Positions 1-6,706 of a stretch of DNA of 7,421 nucleotides are shown here, piece by piece. Source of the DNA: Oscillospiraceae bacterium (GTDB lineage: Bacteria; Bacillota; Clostridia; Oscillospirales; Acutalibacteraceae); assembly GCA_021640185.1 (NCBI GenBank), contig JAJXDX010000034.1:1-7421 (forward strand), given 5' to 3'. The notes below the pieces were generated by a model. That model saw nothing but the letters and a program-made list of their open reading frames with translations. It was not told where the DNA came from and made no database searches. Position 1 is the stretch's first letter. Each line of letters starts with the position of its first letter. The position numbers and the translations under genes were made by a program.

Positions 1-31
1 CCGATGCACGCAGGAAATGCTGTTTTTTCAT
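1..31 (-). CDS. Start of a further operon gene, cut by the left edge (probable exported protein)
   Basis: Only ten codons are visible: Met-Lys-Lys-Gln-His-Phe-Leu-Arg-Ala-Ser. The ATG (31-29) lies 7 bases after a perfect AGGAGG site, so the start is well supported. A short basic beginning followed by hydrophobic residues fits the n-region of a signal peptide, but too little is seen to prove export. It follows the MalG-type permease by 53 bases on the same strand. In CUT1 sugar operons this position is often held by the extracellular solute-binding lipoprotein, which is otherwise missing here, so that is the best guess. Another exported protein or a glycosidase is equally allowed by the sequence. 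Confidence 0.7.
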   Translation of the reverse strand, partial: MKKQHFLRAS

Positions 32-38
32 CAAAATA

Positions 39-44
39 CCTCCT
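39..44 (-). promoter_or_regulatory. Shine-Dalgarno site of the left-edge gene
   Basis: AGGAGG on the minus strand, 7 bases before the ATG at 31. It matches the 16S rRNA anti-Shine-Dalgarno sequence perfectly, sits in an AT-rich patch unlike the surrounding GC-rich DNA, and is among the strongest ribosome-binding sites in the window. It decides the start of the partial gene and suggests that this gene is translated at a high rate compared with the permeases, as expected of a solute-binding protein. Confidence 0.8.
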
Positions 45-66
45 TATATGGAAAACGTTCTATCGA

Positions 67-81
67 CCCGGCAAAACCGGG
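67..81 (-). other. Small GC hairpin between permease and next gene
   Basis: A perfect 5-bp inverted repeat (CCCGG/CCGGG) with a 5-base loop begins 3 bases after the stop codon of the MalG-type permease, in the 53-base intergenic gap. On the minus strand it is followed by TCGATAGAACG and only then by a short TTTT run, so it is not a convincing intrinsic terminator. It could shield the 3' end of the permease mRNA after processing, or weakly attenuate transcription into the next gene. It may also be chance. Confidence 0.3.
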
Positions 82-84
82 AGA

Positions 85-1035
85 TCAACCGACGAGGCCG
101 CTGCGTTCGATGCTCTGCACGAACGTGCGCTGCGTGAACAGATACAGGATGATCAGCGGGATGATGAACAGGATGTACGACGCGCTGTCATACAGCATGT
201 TCTGCATATTCCCGATGACCTGCCCGTCCATGCGGGCGATGGCGCTGCCCGCGCCGTTGATGACGGTGGTGAAGATCTTCATCCCCGGTGTCAGCGTCGT
301 GGTGTAGAAATAGTCGTTCCACTGCCAGACGAAGGAGAACAGCAGCACCGAGGCCATCATCGGCATCGCGCCCGGCAGAACGACGGAGAAGAACGTGCGG
401 AACGGCCCGCAGCCGTCGATGCTCGCGGCCTCCTCCAGCGCTGCGGGCAGGTTTTTGAAGTGCTGCCGCAGCATATAGATGTACAGGCCGTTTTTGAACC
501 CGACGGCGGTGGCCGACAGCATCAGCAGCGGCCACGGCGTGCCGATCAGATCGATCCCCGACAGGGTCGAGCCCAGCGTGAACAGCGACAGGGGACTGAA
601 ATACTGGAACTGCAGATACAGCGACAGCAGGATCGTCTGCGGCGGCACGATCAGGGTAAAGATCACCATGGCGAACACCAGGTTCCGCCCGCGGAACCTG
701 AACCGCGCGATCCCGTAGGCCACCAGCGTACAGCTGGCCAGCTGCAGCACGGCGCACGCCCCGGAATAGAGGAAGGAATTGAGGAAACGCACCGGATAGT
801 CCAGATATTCCAGCACGCGGCGGTAGTTATAGGTCGTGAACGCCTTCGGGATCAGAAAGACCGAGCCGTCGTACAGGTCGCTGATGCTCTTGAACGACGT
901 GGACAGCTGCATGATGACCGGCTGGATCACGACGAACCCCAGCCCGATCAGCAGCACCGTGCGGAACAGCGCCCACAGCGCGTGCGACGCGCGGTACAGG
1001 CCAAAGCTTTTTCTGCGTTTTTTGATCTGCGGCAT
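85..1035 (-). CDS. Carbohydrate ABC transporter permease, MalG type (CUT1)
   Basis: A 316-residue inner-membrane subunit of a CUT1 sugar importer, which would pair with the MalF-type permease just upstream. The N-terminus is basic (KKRRK, residues 5-9). Six hydrophobic segments are visible at about 24-44, 84-109, 117-136, 166-187, 222-240 and 284-301. The cytoplasmic EAA loop that docks on the ATPase is clear at 201-225 (EEAASIDG, with VVLPGAMP after it). The C-terminus IERSGLVG is typical of MalG-like proteins, and the length is normal for the family. The ATG at 1035 follows the previous stop by 7 bases, and its AGGTGAGG ribosome-binding site overlaps that stop, so translation is probably coupled. 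No ATPase is encoded nearby. The substrate cannot be read from the sequence. No truncation or frame problem is seen. Confidence 0.95.
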   Translation of the reverse strand: MPQIKKRRKSFGLYRASHALWALFRTVLLIGLGFVVIQPVIMQLSTSFKSISDLYDGSVFLIPKAFTTYNYRRVLEYLDYPVRFLNSFLYSGACAVLQLASCTLVAYGIARFRFRGRNLVFAMVIFTLIVPPQTILLSLYLQFQYFSPLSLFTLGSTLSGIDLIGTPWPLLMLSATAVGFKNGLYIYMLRQHFKNLPAALEEAASIDGCGPFRTFFSVVLPGAMPMMASVLLFSFVWQWNDYFYTTTLTPGMKIFTTVINGAGSAIARMDGQVIGNMQNMLYDSASYILFIIPLIILYLFTQRTFVQSIERSGLVG

Positions 1036-1042
1036 CCGTTCC

Positions 1043-1969
1043 TCACCTCTCCTCGTAATAGACGTTGCGCGACGCGATCGTGATGAACACCATCAGCACG
1101 ACCGCAACGATCAGAAAATACATCCAGCTCATCGCCGCGGCGGAGCCGTAGCGTCCGTAGATCACGGATTCGTAATAGATCTTGCTGATCACGGGGTTGG
1201 TCGTTCCGGTCATGCTGTCGATGATCGTGTACACGGCATTGACCAGAATGATCGGCCCGATCATCGGGAAGGTGATCTTCCAGAAGTTCTCCCACGCCGT
1301 CGCGCCCTCGATGGAGCTCGCCTCGTACAGCGAGGGAGAGATCGTCTGCAGACCGGCCAAGAAGATCAGGATCTGCACGCCGGAGGCCTGCGTGATGGTC
1401 TGCACCCGCTCCACCGCCGCCGTGACGAAATCAAGGAAGGACGCGTCCAGCTTGATCGAGCTGATCAGGCTCATGACCACGTCGGTCATCTGTGCGATGC
1501 CGGTCGTGCTGCTCGTCGCCTCGGCGGTGATGTTGCCCAGCGTCACGGACTGAATCTGGTTGGTCTGCATCATCATCAGCACACCGCTGCAGATGACCAC
1601 CGGCAGAAAGAACACCGCGCGGGCCAGCGTGCGCCCGAAGAACTTCTGGTTGAGGATGGACGCGATGAAAAAGCTGAACAGCAGCGTGCAGGGGAAGTCG
1701 ATCACCAGCGCCGTCAGGCTCTTTTGCAGCGTCGGCACGTATTCCGAGTTTTCGAACAGCAGCGTCCGGTAATGCTCCCAGCCCGCCCAGAGCATCTTCG
1801 TGCCGGACGGCGTGGCGGGGATGTTCTCGAAGCTCAGGTGCGCCGAATGCAGCACCGGCACGAGGAAGAAGAAAAAGAAGCCGATCAAAAACGGGATGCA
1901 GAACACCCAGCCGGTCATCGCCTTGCGGCGGCTCAGGCTCGCCCGTCGGCCAAAACCACGGCGGCTCAT
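1043..1969 (-). CDS. Carbohydrate ABC transporter permease, MalF/LplB type (CUT1)
   Basis: A 308-residue multi-pass permease that should form a heterodimer with the downstream MalG-type subunit. A basic N-terminus (residues 1-17) precedes TM1 (about 21-41, a run of Phe). Further segments lie near 83-106, 116-134, 197-212, 237-252 and 281-299. The EAA loop reads YEASSIEGATAWENF (215-229), followed by WKITFPM. Between the third and fourth hydrophobic segments is a long polar stretch, about 135-196, predicted to face outside and longer than in most short MalF-like subunits. The ATG at 1969 overlaps the upstream stop as ATGA, with an AAGGAGGGG site at 1985-1977, so this start is preferred over longer upstream openings. 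Translation is probably coupled to the DUF5696 gene, so the internal stop in that gene could reduce expression here, though the strong site may compensate. Confidence 0.95.
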   Translation of the reverse strand: MSRRGFGRRASLSRRKAMTGWVFCIPFLIGFFFFFLVPVLHSAHLSFENIPATPSGTKMLWAGWEHYRTLLFENSEYVPTLQKSLTALVIDFPCTLLFSFFIASILNQKFFGRTLARAVFFLPVVICSGVLMMMQTNQIQSVTLGNITAEATSSTTGIAQMTDVVMSLISSIKLDASFLDFVTAAVERVQTITQASGVQILIFLAGLQTISPSLYEASSIEGATAWENFWKITFPMIGPIILVNAVYTIIDSMTGTTNPVISKIYYESVIYGRYGSAAAMSWMYFLIVAVVLMVFITIASRNVYYEER

Positions 1970-2925
1970 CGGCTCTCCCCTCCTTTCACCACCAAGCAGT
2001 CGCGCGCAGCGACCGTCCGGCCGTCCACGGTGACTTCCTCGGTGCGATAGTTGACATAAACGACCGTCCCGTCCTCGTACACCGTGCGGGACACGTCGTC
2101 CGCCGGCCGGTCGTGCGAGGTCATGATCTGCCCGCTCACCGGCGAAAGCGCGGCCGACACCTTCTGCCAGCACGTCACCGCGTCGTCCAGCCACTCGCGG
2201 TAGCCGATCGCCAAATAGTCGGTCTGCACCCCGTGCAGGACGTCGTTCTCGGCATACATCCACTCGAAATACGGCATCGCGCCGTATTCGATCAGCCGCA
2301 GCGTGCCTTCTTCCATGGATACCGCCTCGCCCATCGGCTCACCGGCATAGGACAGATAGCCGTGCACGACCATCTCGTAAAACGGCACCTCTTCGTCGAA
2401 CAGATAGTGCCCGTTCGTCGAGGTCGGCATCTTCACGGCCTCGCTCAGCGCGGACAGCGCCAGATCCGTCGGCGAAACGCCAAGCACGCGCCCGGCCTTC
2501 GCCGCGGCCGCGAACGTTTCGCGGGCATAGCCCGCCGCCGTATCGCGGTCGGCATACTTTTTCGCGTCATAGTCGGCATACAGCACACTGCCCATCCCGC
2601 CAAGGCTGACGTCGCGCGGCAGATCCTTCGCCATGCCGGACAGCGCCGCCGCCAGCGCCGAGGGCCACCGCGCAGGGGCGAACAGGTTGACGGATCCGGT
2701 CACCTTACCGGATACGGGATGGAACGTCTGTGCCACCGCCGTTTCGCCCATAATGTTCTTCGGCCCGTCCGCCACGGTGCCGTAGCCGTCGAACAGCGCC
2801 GTGCGCCGCACATATTGCAGGTCAAGATCCCAGTACAGCCGGTCGCCCCGTTCGGCGCACAGCGCCGAAAGCGTCGTCTGCCCCTTTTCGCCGCCAAGCG
2901 CCCCGACGGGATCGATCTTGTTCAT
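1966..2925 (-). CDS. DUF5696 protein, C-terminal part beyond the internal stop (interrupted gene)
   Basis: This 319-residue stretch is in the same frame as the DUF5696 lipoprotein upstream and continues it. Homologous coding runs back to 2952, directly after the TGA at 2953-2955. The first ATG (2925) has no ribosome-binding site before it, so independent translation is unlikely and I read this as the tail of one broken 852-residue gene. It contains alternating hydrophobic strand-like stretches (LYWDLDLQYV, residues 30-39; SVLYADYD, 113-120), a VPFYEMVVHGYLSYAGEP segment (180-197), and a C-terminal beta-rich end (about 280-314). This resembles the barrel-plus-sandwich layout of glycoside-hydrolase-like proteins. 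That comparison is an inference, since the function of DUF5696 is not established to my knowledge. The stop overlaps the MalF-type start as ATGA. Confidence 0.75.
   Translation of the reverse strand: MNKIDPVGALGGEKGQTTLSALCAERGDRLYWDLDLQYVRRTALFDGYGTVADGPKNIMGETAVAQTFHPVSGKVTGSVNLFAPARWPSALAAALSGMAKDLPRDVSLGGMGSVLYADYDAKKYADRDTAAGYARETFAAAAKAGRVLGVSPTDLALSALSEAVKMPTSTNGHYLFDEEVPFYEMVVHGYLSYAGEPMGEAVSMEEGTLRLIEYGAMPYFEWMYAENDVLHGVQTDYLAIGYREWLDDAVTCWQKVSAALSPVSGQIMTSHDRPADDVSRTVYEDGTVVYVNYRTEEVTVDGRTVAARDCLVVKGGESR
1977..1985 (-). promoter_or_regulatory. Strong Shine-Dalgarno site of the MalF-type permease
   Basis: AAGGAGGGG inside the last codons of the DUF5696 reading frame, with GGAGG ending 9 bases before the ATG at 1969. 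It fixes the permease start and would allow independent ribosome loading even if translation of the upstream gene ends early at the internal TGA. Confidence 0.75.
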
Positions 2926-2952
2926 CGCGGTGTGCGTCGCGCCGCCGTTGGC

Positions 2953-2955
2953 TCA
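2953..2955 (-). other. In-frame TGA interrupting the DUF5696 gene
   Basis: The codon order reads Arg-Phe-Leu-Asp-TGA-Ala-Asn-Gly-Gly, codon 524 counted from the ATG at 4524. The frame is open for 523 codons before and 328 codons after it, with no base gained or lost. DUF5696 relatives, as I remember them, carry a Trp before an Asn-Gly-Gly at this place, so a single G-to-A change of TGG explains the stop. TGA ends every intact gene in the window, so general readthrough as Trp is not expected. Confidence 0.85.
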
Positions 2956-4524
2956 ATCGAGGAACCGCGTCACCACCGTGCCGACGCCCCGTTGGTGCAG
3001 CGTGGTCAGGATCTCGCCCGCCTGCGCGAAGGTCGTCAGCGAAAGCGTGCGCTCTACCGTCACGCCGAACACCGTGTCTTTCTTGCTCACCGCGCCGACC
3101 AGACCCAGATAGAACGCCGGATCTGCCGCTTGCTTCTCGCCCAGCTGTCCGCCGTCCAGCAGATACCGGCGATAGCGCGCCGCCATGCCGCCGACGCTGT
3201 TGTCGTCGCCCGACAGCGGGATATACCGCACCACAAGATCGCACAAGGGCAGGCGCTCGGGATAAAAGTACATACTGCCCGCTTGGCTGTACGGCACGTC
3301 GGTCTTTTGCGTGGCCTGCATCGTGAAGCGGGGATAAACGACGTTGAGCGGCGAATTGACGCCGCTGACCGCCGCATACAGCGTCGACAGCGCCGCACCG
3401 CTCTCGATCACGGCCAAAAAGCCGCCGTCCGCGTGCGCCATGCCGAACACCGGCAGCGACAGCGTCTGATACTGCGTATAACGGTCAAGCGTCGGGATCG
3501 TCAGATCGTCGCCGTACAGTGGCATCTGGTACGCCCCTTGGCTCTCCCGGCCGTTGTTCAGGCGGATCAGCGCGCCGCTGCCGTCCGGGACGAACATAAA
3601 TCCCTGTTTCGTGCGGTCGGCCGCTCCCATGTACGGCAGCAGCGACAGCGTCAGCAGCTGCGCCCCGTCCGGGCACAGGATCTCGCCGGTCAGCACCCGA
3701 CAGACCAGCCCGTCGCCGTTGATGGTGTATTCCACCGGGATGCGGAAACTCAGCGAATCGTCTTTGTCGACGACGCCGTTCTCCTCTTTGTCGGCGGCCA
3801 GATCCTCCGCCGTGTAGCCGGACTGCGCGATGCTGCGCTCCAGCCGCAGCGTAGCGAACTCGGCCAGCCCGTCCGTCAGCACATACACGTCGTCGTGCTC
3901 CAGCATCGGGTATTTCTTTTTCAGTTCGTCGCGCACCACCGCGGAGGCGGTCGTCTCCAACGAATAGCGCGTGTACATCCCGGTGACCGCAGCCGCCGCG
4001 GCGGCATCCAGCTTGTCAAGGATGGCCGACTGCATCCGCGTGGCGGTAATGACCGTCGGGATCAGGTACTGCCGCACCCGCTTGCCGATGTCGTAGGTCA
4101 CGCGCACGCCGCTCTGCGTGCGCCCGAAGATGTACTGCCCCAGCTCCACACCGTCGGTGTAGCTGTTCATCGTGCTGATCTGCCCGCTCGTGTTGGCGAA
4201 CGACAGCTCGATCTGTGCGCCGAAGCCGGAGGATAAGCCCTCGCCGAACGCCCCGGCATAGAACCGCTTGCCGGTCGCCTTGTCCGTCAGGCAGAGGTCG
4301 GCGGTCTTGCCGTTGACCGACAGCGCCAGCCGGTCGTTCTCCGCCACGGGAGAATAGCCCTCCTGCGCCTTGATCTCGCGGCTGAACGCGTCGTCCTCCA
4401 GCAGCTCGGTGATGCTGCCGCCGCCGGATACGGCCGTGCTTTGTCCGCATCCGCCGATCATCGGCACGCACAGCGCCGCCGCCAGGAGCAGGCACAGCGC
4501 CCGTTTGCCTTTCATGTGCCGCAT
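2953..4524 (-). CDS. DUF5696 lipoprotein, N-terminal part ending at an internal stop (interrupted gene)
   Basis: The first 523 residues of what should be an 852-residue surface lipoprotein. A basic start (residues 1-8) and hydrophobic core end in a lipobox IGGC with Cys26, so the protein would be lipid-anchored outside the cell membrane. The DUF5696 signature VPDGSGALIRLNNG lies at 312-325. Before it are beta-rich segments, and a short Ala run sits at 174-179. The frame stops at TGA after RFLD, in the middle of a strand-like stretch, and resumes without a shift. A truncated product would lack the whole C-terminal region. The ATG at 4524 has a GGAG site (4538-4535) with a 10-base spacer; the in-frame ATG at 4515 is an alternative. 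It starts 18 bases after the YIP1 stop. DUF5696 genes commonly sit beside CUT1 permeases, so a glycan-binding or glycan-cleaving role is inferred. Confidence 0.85.
   Translation of the reverse strand: MRHMKGKRALCLLLAAALCVPMIGGCGQSTAVSGGGSITELLEDDAFSREIKAQEGYSPVAENDRLALSVNGKTADLCLTDKATGKRFYAGAFGEGLSSGFGAQIELSFANTSGQISTMNSYTDGVELGQYIFGRTQSGVRVTYDIGKRVRQYLIPTVITATRMQSAILDKLDAAAAAAVTGMYTRYSLETTASAVVRDELKKKYPMLEHDDVYVLTDGLAEFATLRLERSIAQSGYTAEDLAADKEENGVVDKDDSLSFRIPVEYTINGDGLVCRVLTGEILCPDGAQLLTLSLLPYMGAADRTKQGFMFVPDGSGALIRLNNGRESQGAYQMPLYGDDLTIPTLDRYTQYQTLSLPVFGMAHADGGFLAVIESGAALSTLYAAVSGVNSPLNVVYPRFTMQATQKTDVPYSQAGSMYFYPERLPLCDLVVRYIPLSGDDNSVGGMAARYRRYLLDGGQLGEKQAADPAFYLGLVGAVSKKDTVFGVTVERTLSLTTFAQAGEILTTLHQRGVGTVVTRFLD
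3992..4005. repeat. 14-bp GC palindrome within an alanine run
   Basis: GCCGCCGCGGCGGC is its own reverse complement. It encodes part of the alanine run at residues 174-179 of the DUF5696 protein, and codon choice for alanine accounts for it. It is listed because two longer palindromes of the same kind occur in the NHL gene. Confidence 0.4.
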
Positions 4525-4542
4525 GGGCCATCCGCTCCTTTC

Positions 4543-5199
4543 TCAAAACCGCAGGTCGATCTCTTTATAGAACACATACAAAAAATTCACCAGCTGCTGG
4601 ATCAGGGCGAAAAACAGCAGCACCAAAAACAGGATCGCCGCCATCGCCACGACGGCGATCAGCACCGTCGTCAGCGTTTTGAAGAACGAGTGCTGGTGGA
4701 TCGTCATCAATCCGGTGAACAGCAGCAGCCCCGTCCACACGATACCCAGCATCGCCAGCGCCTGATAGATGCGCCCTTCCTCCCGCACGAGCACTTGGCT
4801 GAGCAGCAGCATCGGGATATCGACGAGCACCTGCGGCACCAGCGCGTAGGCCGTGGCGATGTAGATGTCCTTGAAGCTGCCCTCGCCGTCCATCAGCGTC
4901 GTCACGGACCAGTTGGCCACGCACCACAGCAGCACCGGCAGGATGACGCTCAGCAGATCTGCGGCCAGATTGTTGTCGTCGGTCAGCGACGTGCGGAAGA
5001 TGAACCCGGTCAGATCGCGCGACAGGATCGACACCGCCGTGACGACGGCGATGATGATCGAGGCCGCCCGCACGTCGCCCTTGCCCTCGCGCTGCGCGCA
5101 CCAAAAGCCGTCGAACGGATGAAAGATCACATGGAAGGAATACAGCAGGCTGTCGCGGATCTTATCCCATCCGCTGCGGCCGATACCGATGCTCCTCAT
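4543..5199 (-). CDS. YIP1-family multi-pass membrane protein
   Basis: A 218-residue integral membrane protein of the YIP1 family. The N-terminal cytoplasmic part holds the family's typical IFHPFDGFWCAQREGKGDVR segment (25-44). Five hydrophobic segments follow, at about 46-68, 80-98, 112-137, 146-167 and 175-211. The third is preceded by NWSVTTLMDGEGSFKDIYIA (96-115), also typical of bacterial YIP1 proteins near sugar-transport genes. The biochemical role of the bacterial members is unknown. The neighbourhood suggests an accessory or scaffold part of the glycan system. The ATG at 5199 overlaps the upstream stop as ATGA, with GGGGTGA 6 bases before it, so translation is probably coupled to the NHL gene. 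No damage to the gene is seen. Confidence 0.9.
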   Translation of the reverse strand: MRSIGIGRSGWDKIRDSLLYSFHVIFHPFDGFWCAQREGKGDVRAASIIIAVVTAVSILSRDLTGFIFRTSLTDDNNLAADLLSVILPVLLWCVANWSVTTLMDGEGSFKDIYIATAYALVPQVLVDIPMLLLSQVLVREEGRIYQALAMLGIVWTGLLLFTGLMTIHQHSFFKTLTTVLIAVVAMAAILFLVLLFFALIQQLVNFLYVFYKEIDLRF

Positions 5200-6674
5200 G
5201 CCTGCTCACCCCTTTTCTTTTTGCCGGATCGGCGGCGCAGGATCCGCACCGTCAGCCATGTCACGGCGGCCGCGGCCGCCGCGATCACCAAGATGTTCAT
5301 GAAGGTATCGAACCGCGCGTTCATGAACGCGCGCCGGTACTGCTTGAACACGTCGGAATACCGGTCCTGATCGCCGGCCAGCTTGAAATACTTCATCGCG
5401 GCGGTATAGTCGCCCTGCCGGTAGTACGCCTTGCCGATCTCGCGGTAGGCGGAGCCGGAGTTCGAGGAATACCGCAGCATCTCGATCCACAGCTTTTCCG
5501 CCCCGGCAAAGTCGCGTTCATATTGCAGCCGCACCGCCTCGGTGATCTTTTTTGCGTATTCCGTCGGCGCATACACCACCAATTTGTCTGCGCCGCTGTC
5601 CGCCACGATAAAGCGCATATCCGCGGTCATATCCAGCGCGGAAGGCTGCGTCACGCAGCCCATCCGGTCGCCCAGCGCACCGAAGACGAACAGCAGATCA
5701 CCGTTTTGATCATAGGTGAACACGCGCCCGCGCGTCGAATCGAGCACGCTGTACACGCCGTTCTTCCCCACGCAGATGTCCACCAGCGTCGAGGTGACCT
5801 CTTTGCCGTCCTCGTCCAGCGCGGCCACGTCGCCCTCCGGCGCCACCGCGCCGTTGCGGCGCAGCACGTCGTTGCCGAGGGCGTTTAGACGGCAGACGTG
5901 ATAGTCCGCCGTTTTCGTCGCGATCGTGCCGTACAGGAAGCCGTCGCCGTCGATGGCGTTGCTGCTGTACTCCGTCGGCACGTTCTGCAGCATCCGCTCG
6001 CGCTGGATCTCGGTCGCGATCTTGCGCCACAGGCTGTCGGTCAGCGATGCGCTGACCTTGACCGCGCCGTAAAAGCTGCTGAACGCGCCGTCCTTATCCA
6101 ACTCGATCATGCCGTAGTTGACGTTTTTCGACACCACGAAGATGCGCCCCGCCGTGTCGACCGATACGCGGATCGGCTTGTAATCGAACTTATTGTCCAC
6201 GTCGAAGTCCGGCTCGCCGATGATGCGCACGGCCTCGCCGTCCTTATCCAACTCGACGATGCGGCCGTTGTCCGTATCGGCAACGTACAGCGCACCGTCC
6301 GCGGTGACGAACACGCCCTGCGGGGAGGCGAATTTTTCTTCCTTGCCCGCAAAGGTGAAGCCGTCCAGCACCCGCTCCGCGGAAAGATCTTCTTTTAGGA
6401 TCACGATGCGGTCGTTGCCGGTGTCGGCGATGAACACCCGCCCGTCCGGCGCGACGAACACGTCGCCGGGGCCGGAGAACGCGCCGACACCAAGCTCGCT
6501 GCCAAGCAATATCCGCTCGGCATAATACGCCTGCGGCTCGCCCCACATCTCCCCCGTTTGGTCATAGGTATAGTTCTCGTAAGGCCCTGCCGCCGCGGCC
6601 GGCAGCGCCGCCATCAGCACCGCGGCGGCCGCCGCGGCGATGCGGCAGATGCGTTTTCGGGTCATGCTGCCCAT
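5196..6674 (-). CDS. Exported NHL beta-propeller protein with TPR-like region and C-terminal membrane anchor
   Basis: A 492-residue protein if read from the ATG at 6674. A signal peptide is clear: a basic TRKR followed by an Ala-rich core to about residue 29. About six NHL-type blades span residues 67-370, with repeated strands such as GRVFIADTGNDRIVIL (78-93) and GALYVADTDNGRIVELDKDG (127-146). A TPR-like helical region (about 378-440; AYREIGKAYYRQGDYTAAMKYF) follows. Then come one transmembrane helix (458-479) and a basic tail (RRRSGKKKR), giving an outward-facing propeller tethered to the membrane. Start choice: the ATG at 6710 overlaps the upstream stop but lacks a ribosome site. AGGAAAGG (6691-6684) abuts the ATG at 6683 and fits the ATG at 6674 better. 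A shorter start at 6665 would also leave a good signal peptide. The role is unknown; ligand or glycan sensing, or scaffolding, is inferred. Confidence 0.9.
   Translation of the reverse strand: MGSMTRKRICRIAAAAAAVLMAALPAAAAGPYENYTYDQTGEMWGEPQAYYAERILLGSELGVGAFSGPGDVFVAPDGRVFIADTGNDRIVILKEDLSAERVLDGFTFAGKEEKFASPQGVFVTADGALYVADTDNGRIVELDKDGEAVRIIGEPDFDVDNKFDYKPIRVSVDTAGRIFVVSKNVNYGMIELDKDGAFSSFYGAVKVSASLTDSLWRKIATEIQRERMLQNVPTEYSSNAIDGDGFLYGTIATKTADYHVCRLNALGNDVLRRNGAVAPEGDVAALDEDGKEVTSTLVDICVGKNGVYSVLDSTRGRVFTYDQNGDLLFVFGALGDRMGCVTQPSALDMTADMRFIVADSGADKLVVYAPTEYAKKITEAVRLQYERDFAGAEKLWIEMLRYSSNSGSAYREIGKAYYRQGDYTAAMKYFKLAGDQDRYSDVFKQYRRAFMNARFDTFMNILVIAAAAAAVTWLTVRILRRRSGKKKRGEQA
5264..5281. repeat. 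18-bp perfect GC palindrome in the membrane-anchor coding region
   Basis: CGGCGGCCGCGGCCGCCG equals its reverse complement. It lies in the codons of the alanine run of the NHL protein's C-terminal transmembrane helix. Alternating GCC/GCG/GCG alanine codons are enough to produce it. In RNA it could fold into a short stable hairpin. Confidence 0.4.
6620..6637. repeat. 18-bp perfect GC palindrome in the signal-peptide coding region
   Basis: CCGCGGCGGCCGCCGCGG is a perfect palindrome within the alanine run of the NHL protein's signal peptide, about 40-55 bases into the gene. Like the one at 5264-5281, it follows from alternating alanine codons. Its position early in the mRNA means that a hairpin there could slow translation start or elongation, but nothing in the sequence proves this. 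Confidence 0.4.
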
Positions 6675-6706
6675 GGCTGCCATCCTTTCCTGTGTACGGG
6701 CGCCGA

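Noticed and set aside
32..60. Possible promoter (TTGCCG ... CATATA) before the left-edge gene
   Set aside because: The spacing is about 18-19 bases but the -10 match is poor and overlaps the ribosome-binding region. The AT-richness is explained by the Shine-Dalgarno context.
4..2050. Long plus-strand open frames opposite the two permeases (4-1083 and 836-2050)
   Set aside because: Their composition is low-complexity Arg/His/Asp/Gln, they lie opposite well-supported permease genes, and no good ribosome-binding sites precede them.
2923..2925. Independent start of a separate gene at ATG 2925
   Set aside because: There is no Shine-Dalgarno site upstream, and the frame and family similarity continue unbroken from before the TGA. 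It is the remainder of the same gene.
2953..2955. Selenocysteine decoding of the internal TGA
   Set aside because: The expected residue here is Trp, not Cys or Sec, and I see no obvious selenocysteine-insertion hairpin just downstream.
2113..4236. A 707-codon open frame on the plus strand, opposite the DUF5696 gene
   Set aside because: It is antisense to a gene with clear family signatures, is extremely rich in Arg, His and Gln, has no domain or signal I recognise, and is the expected mirror frame of a GC-rich gene.
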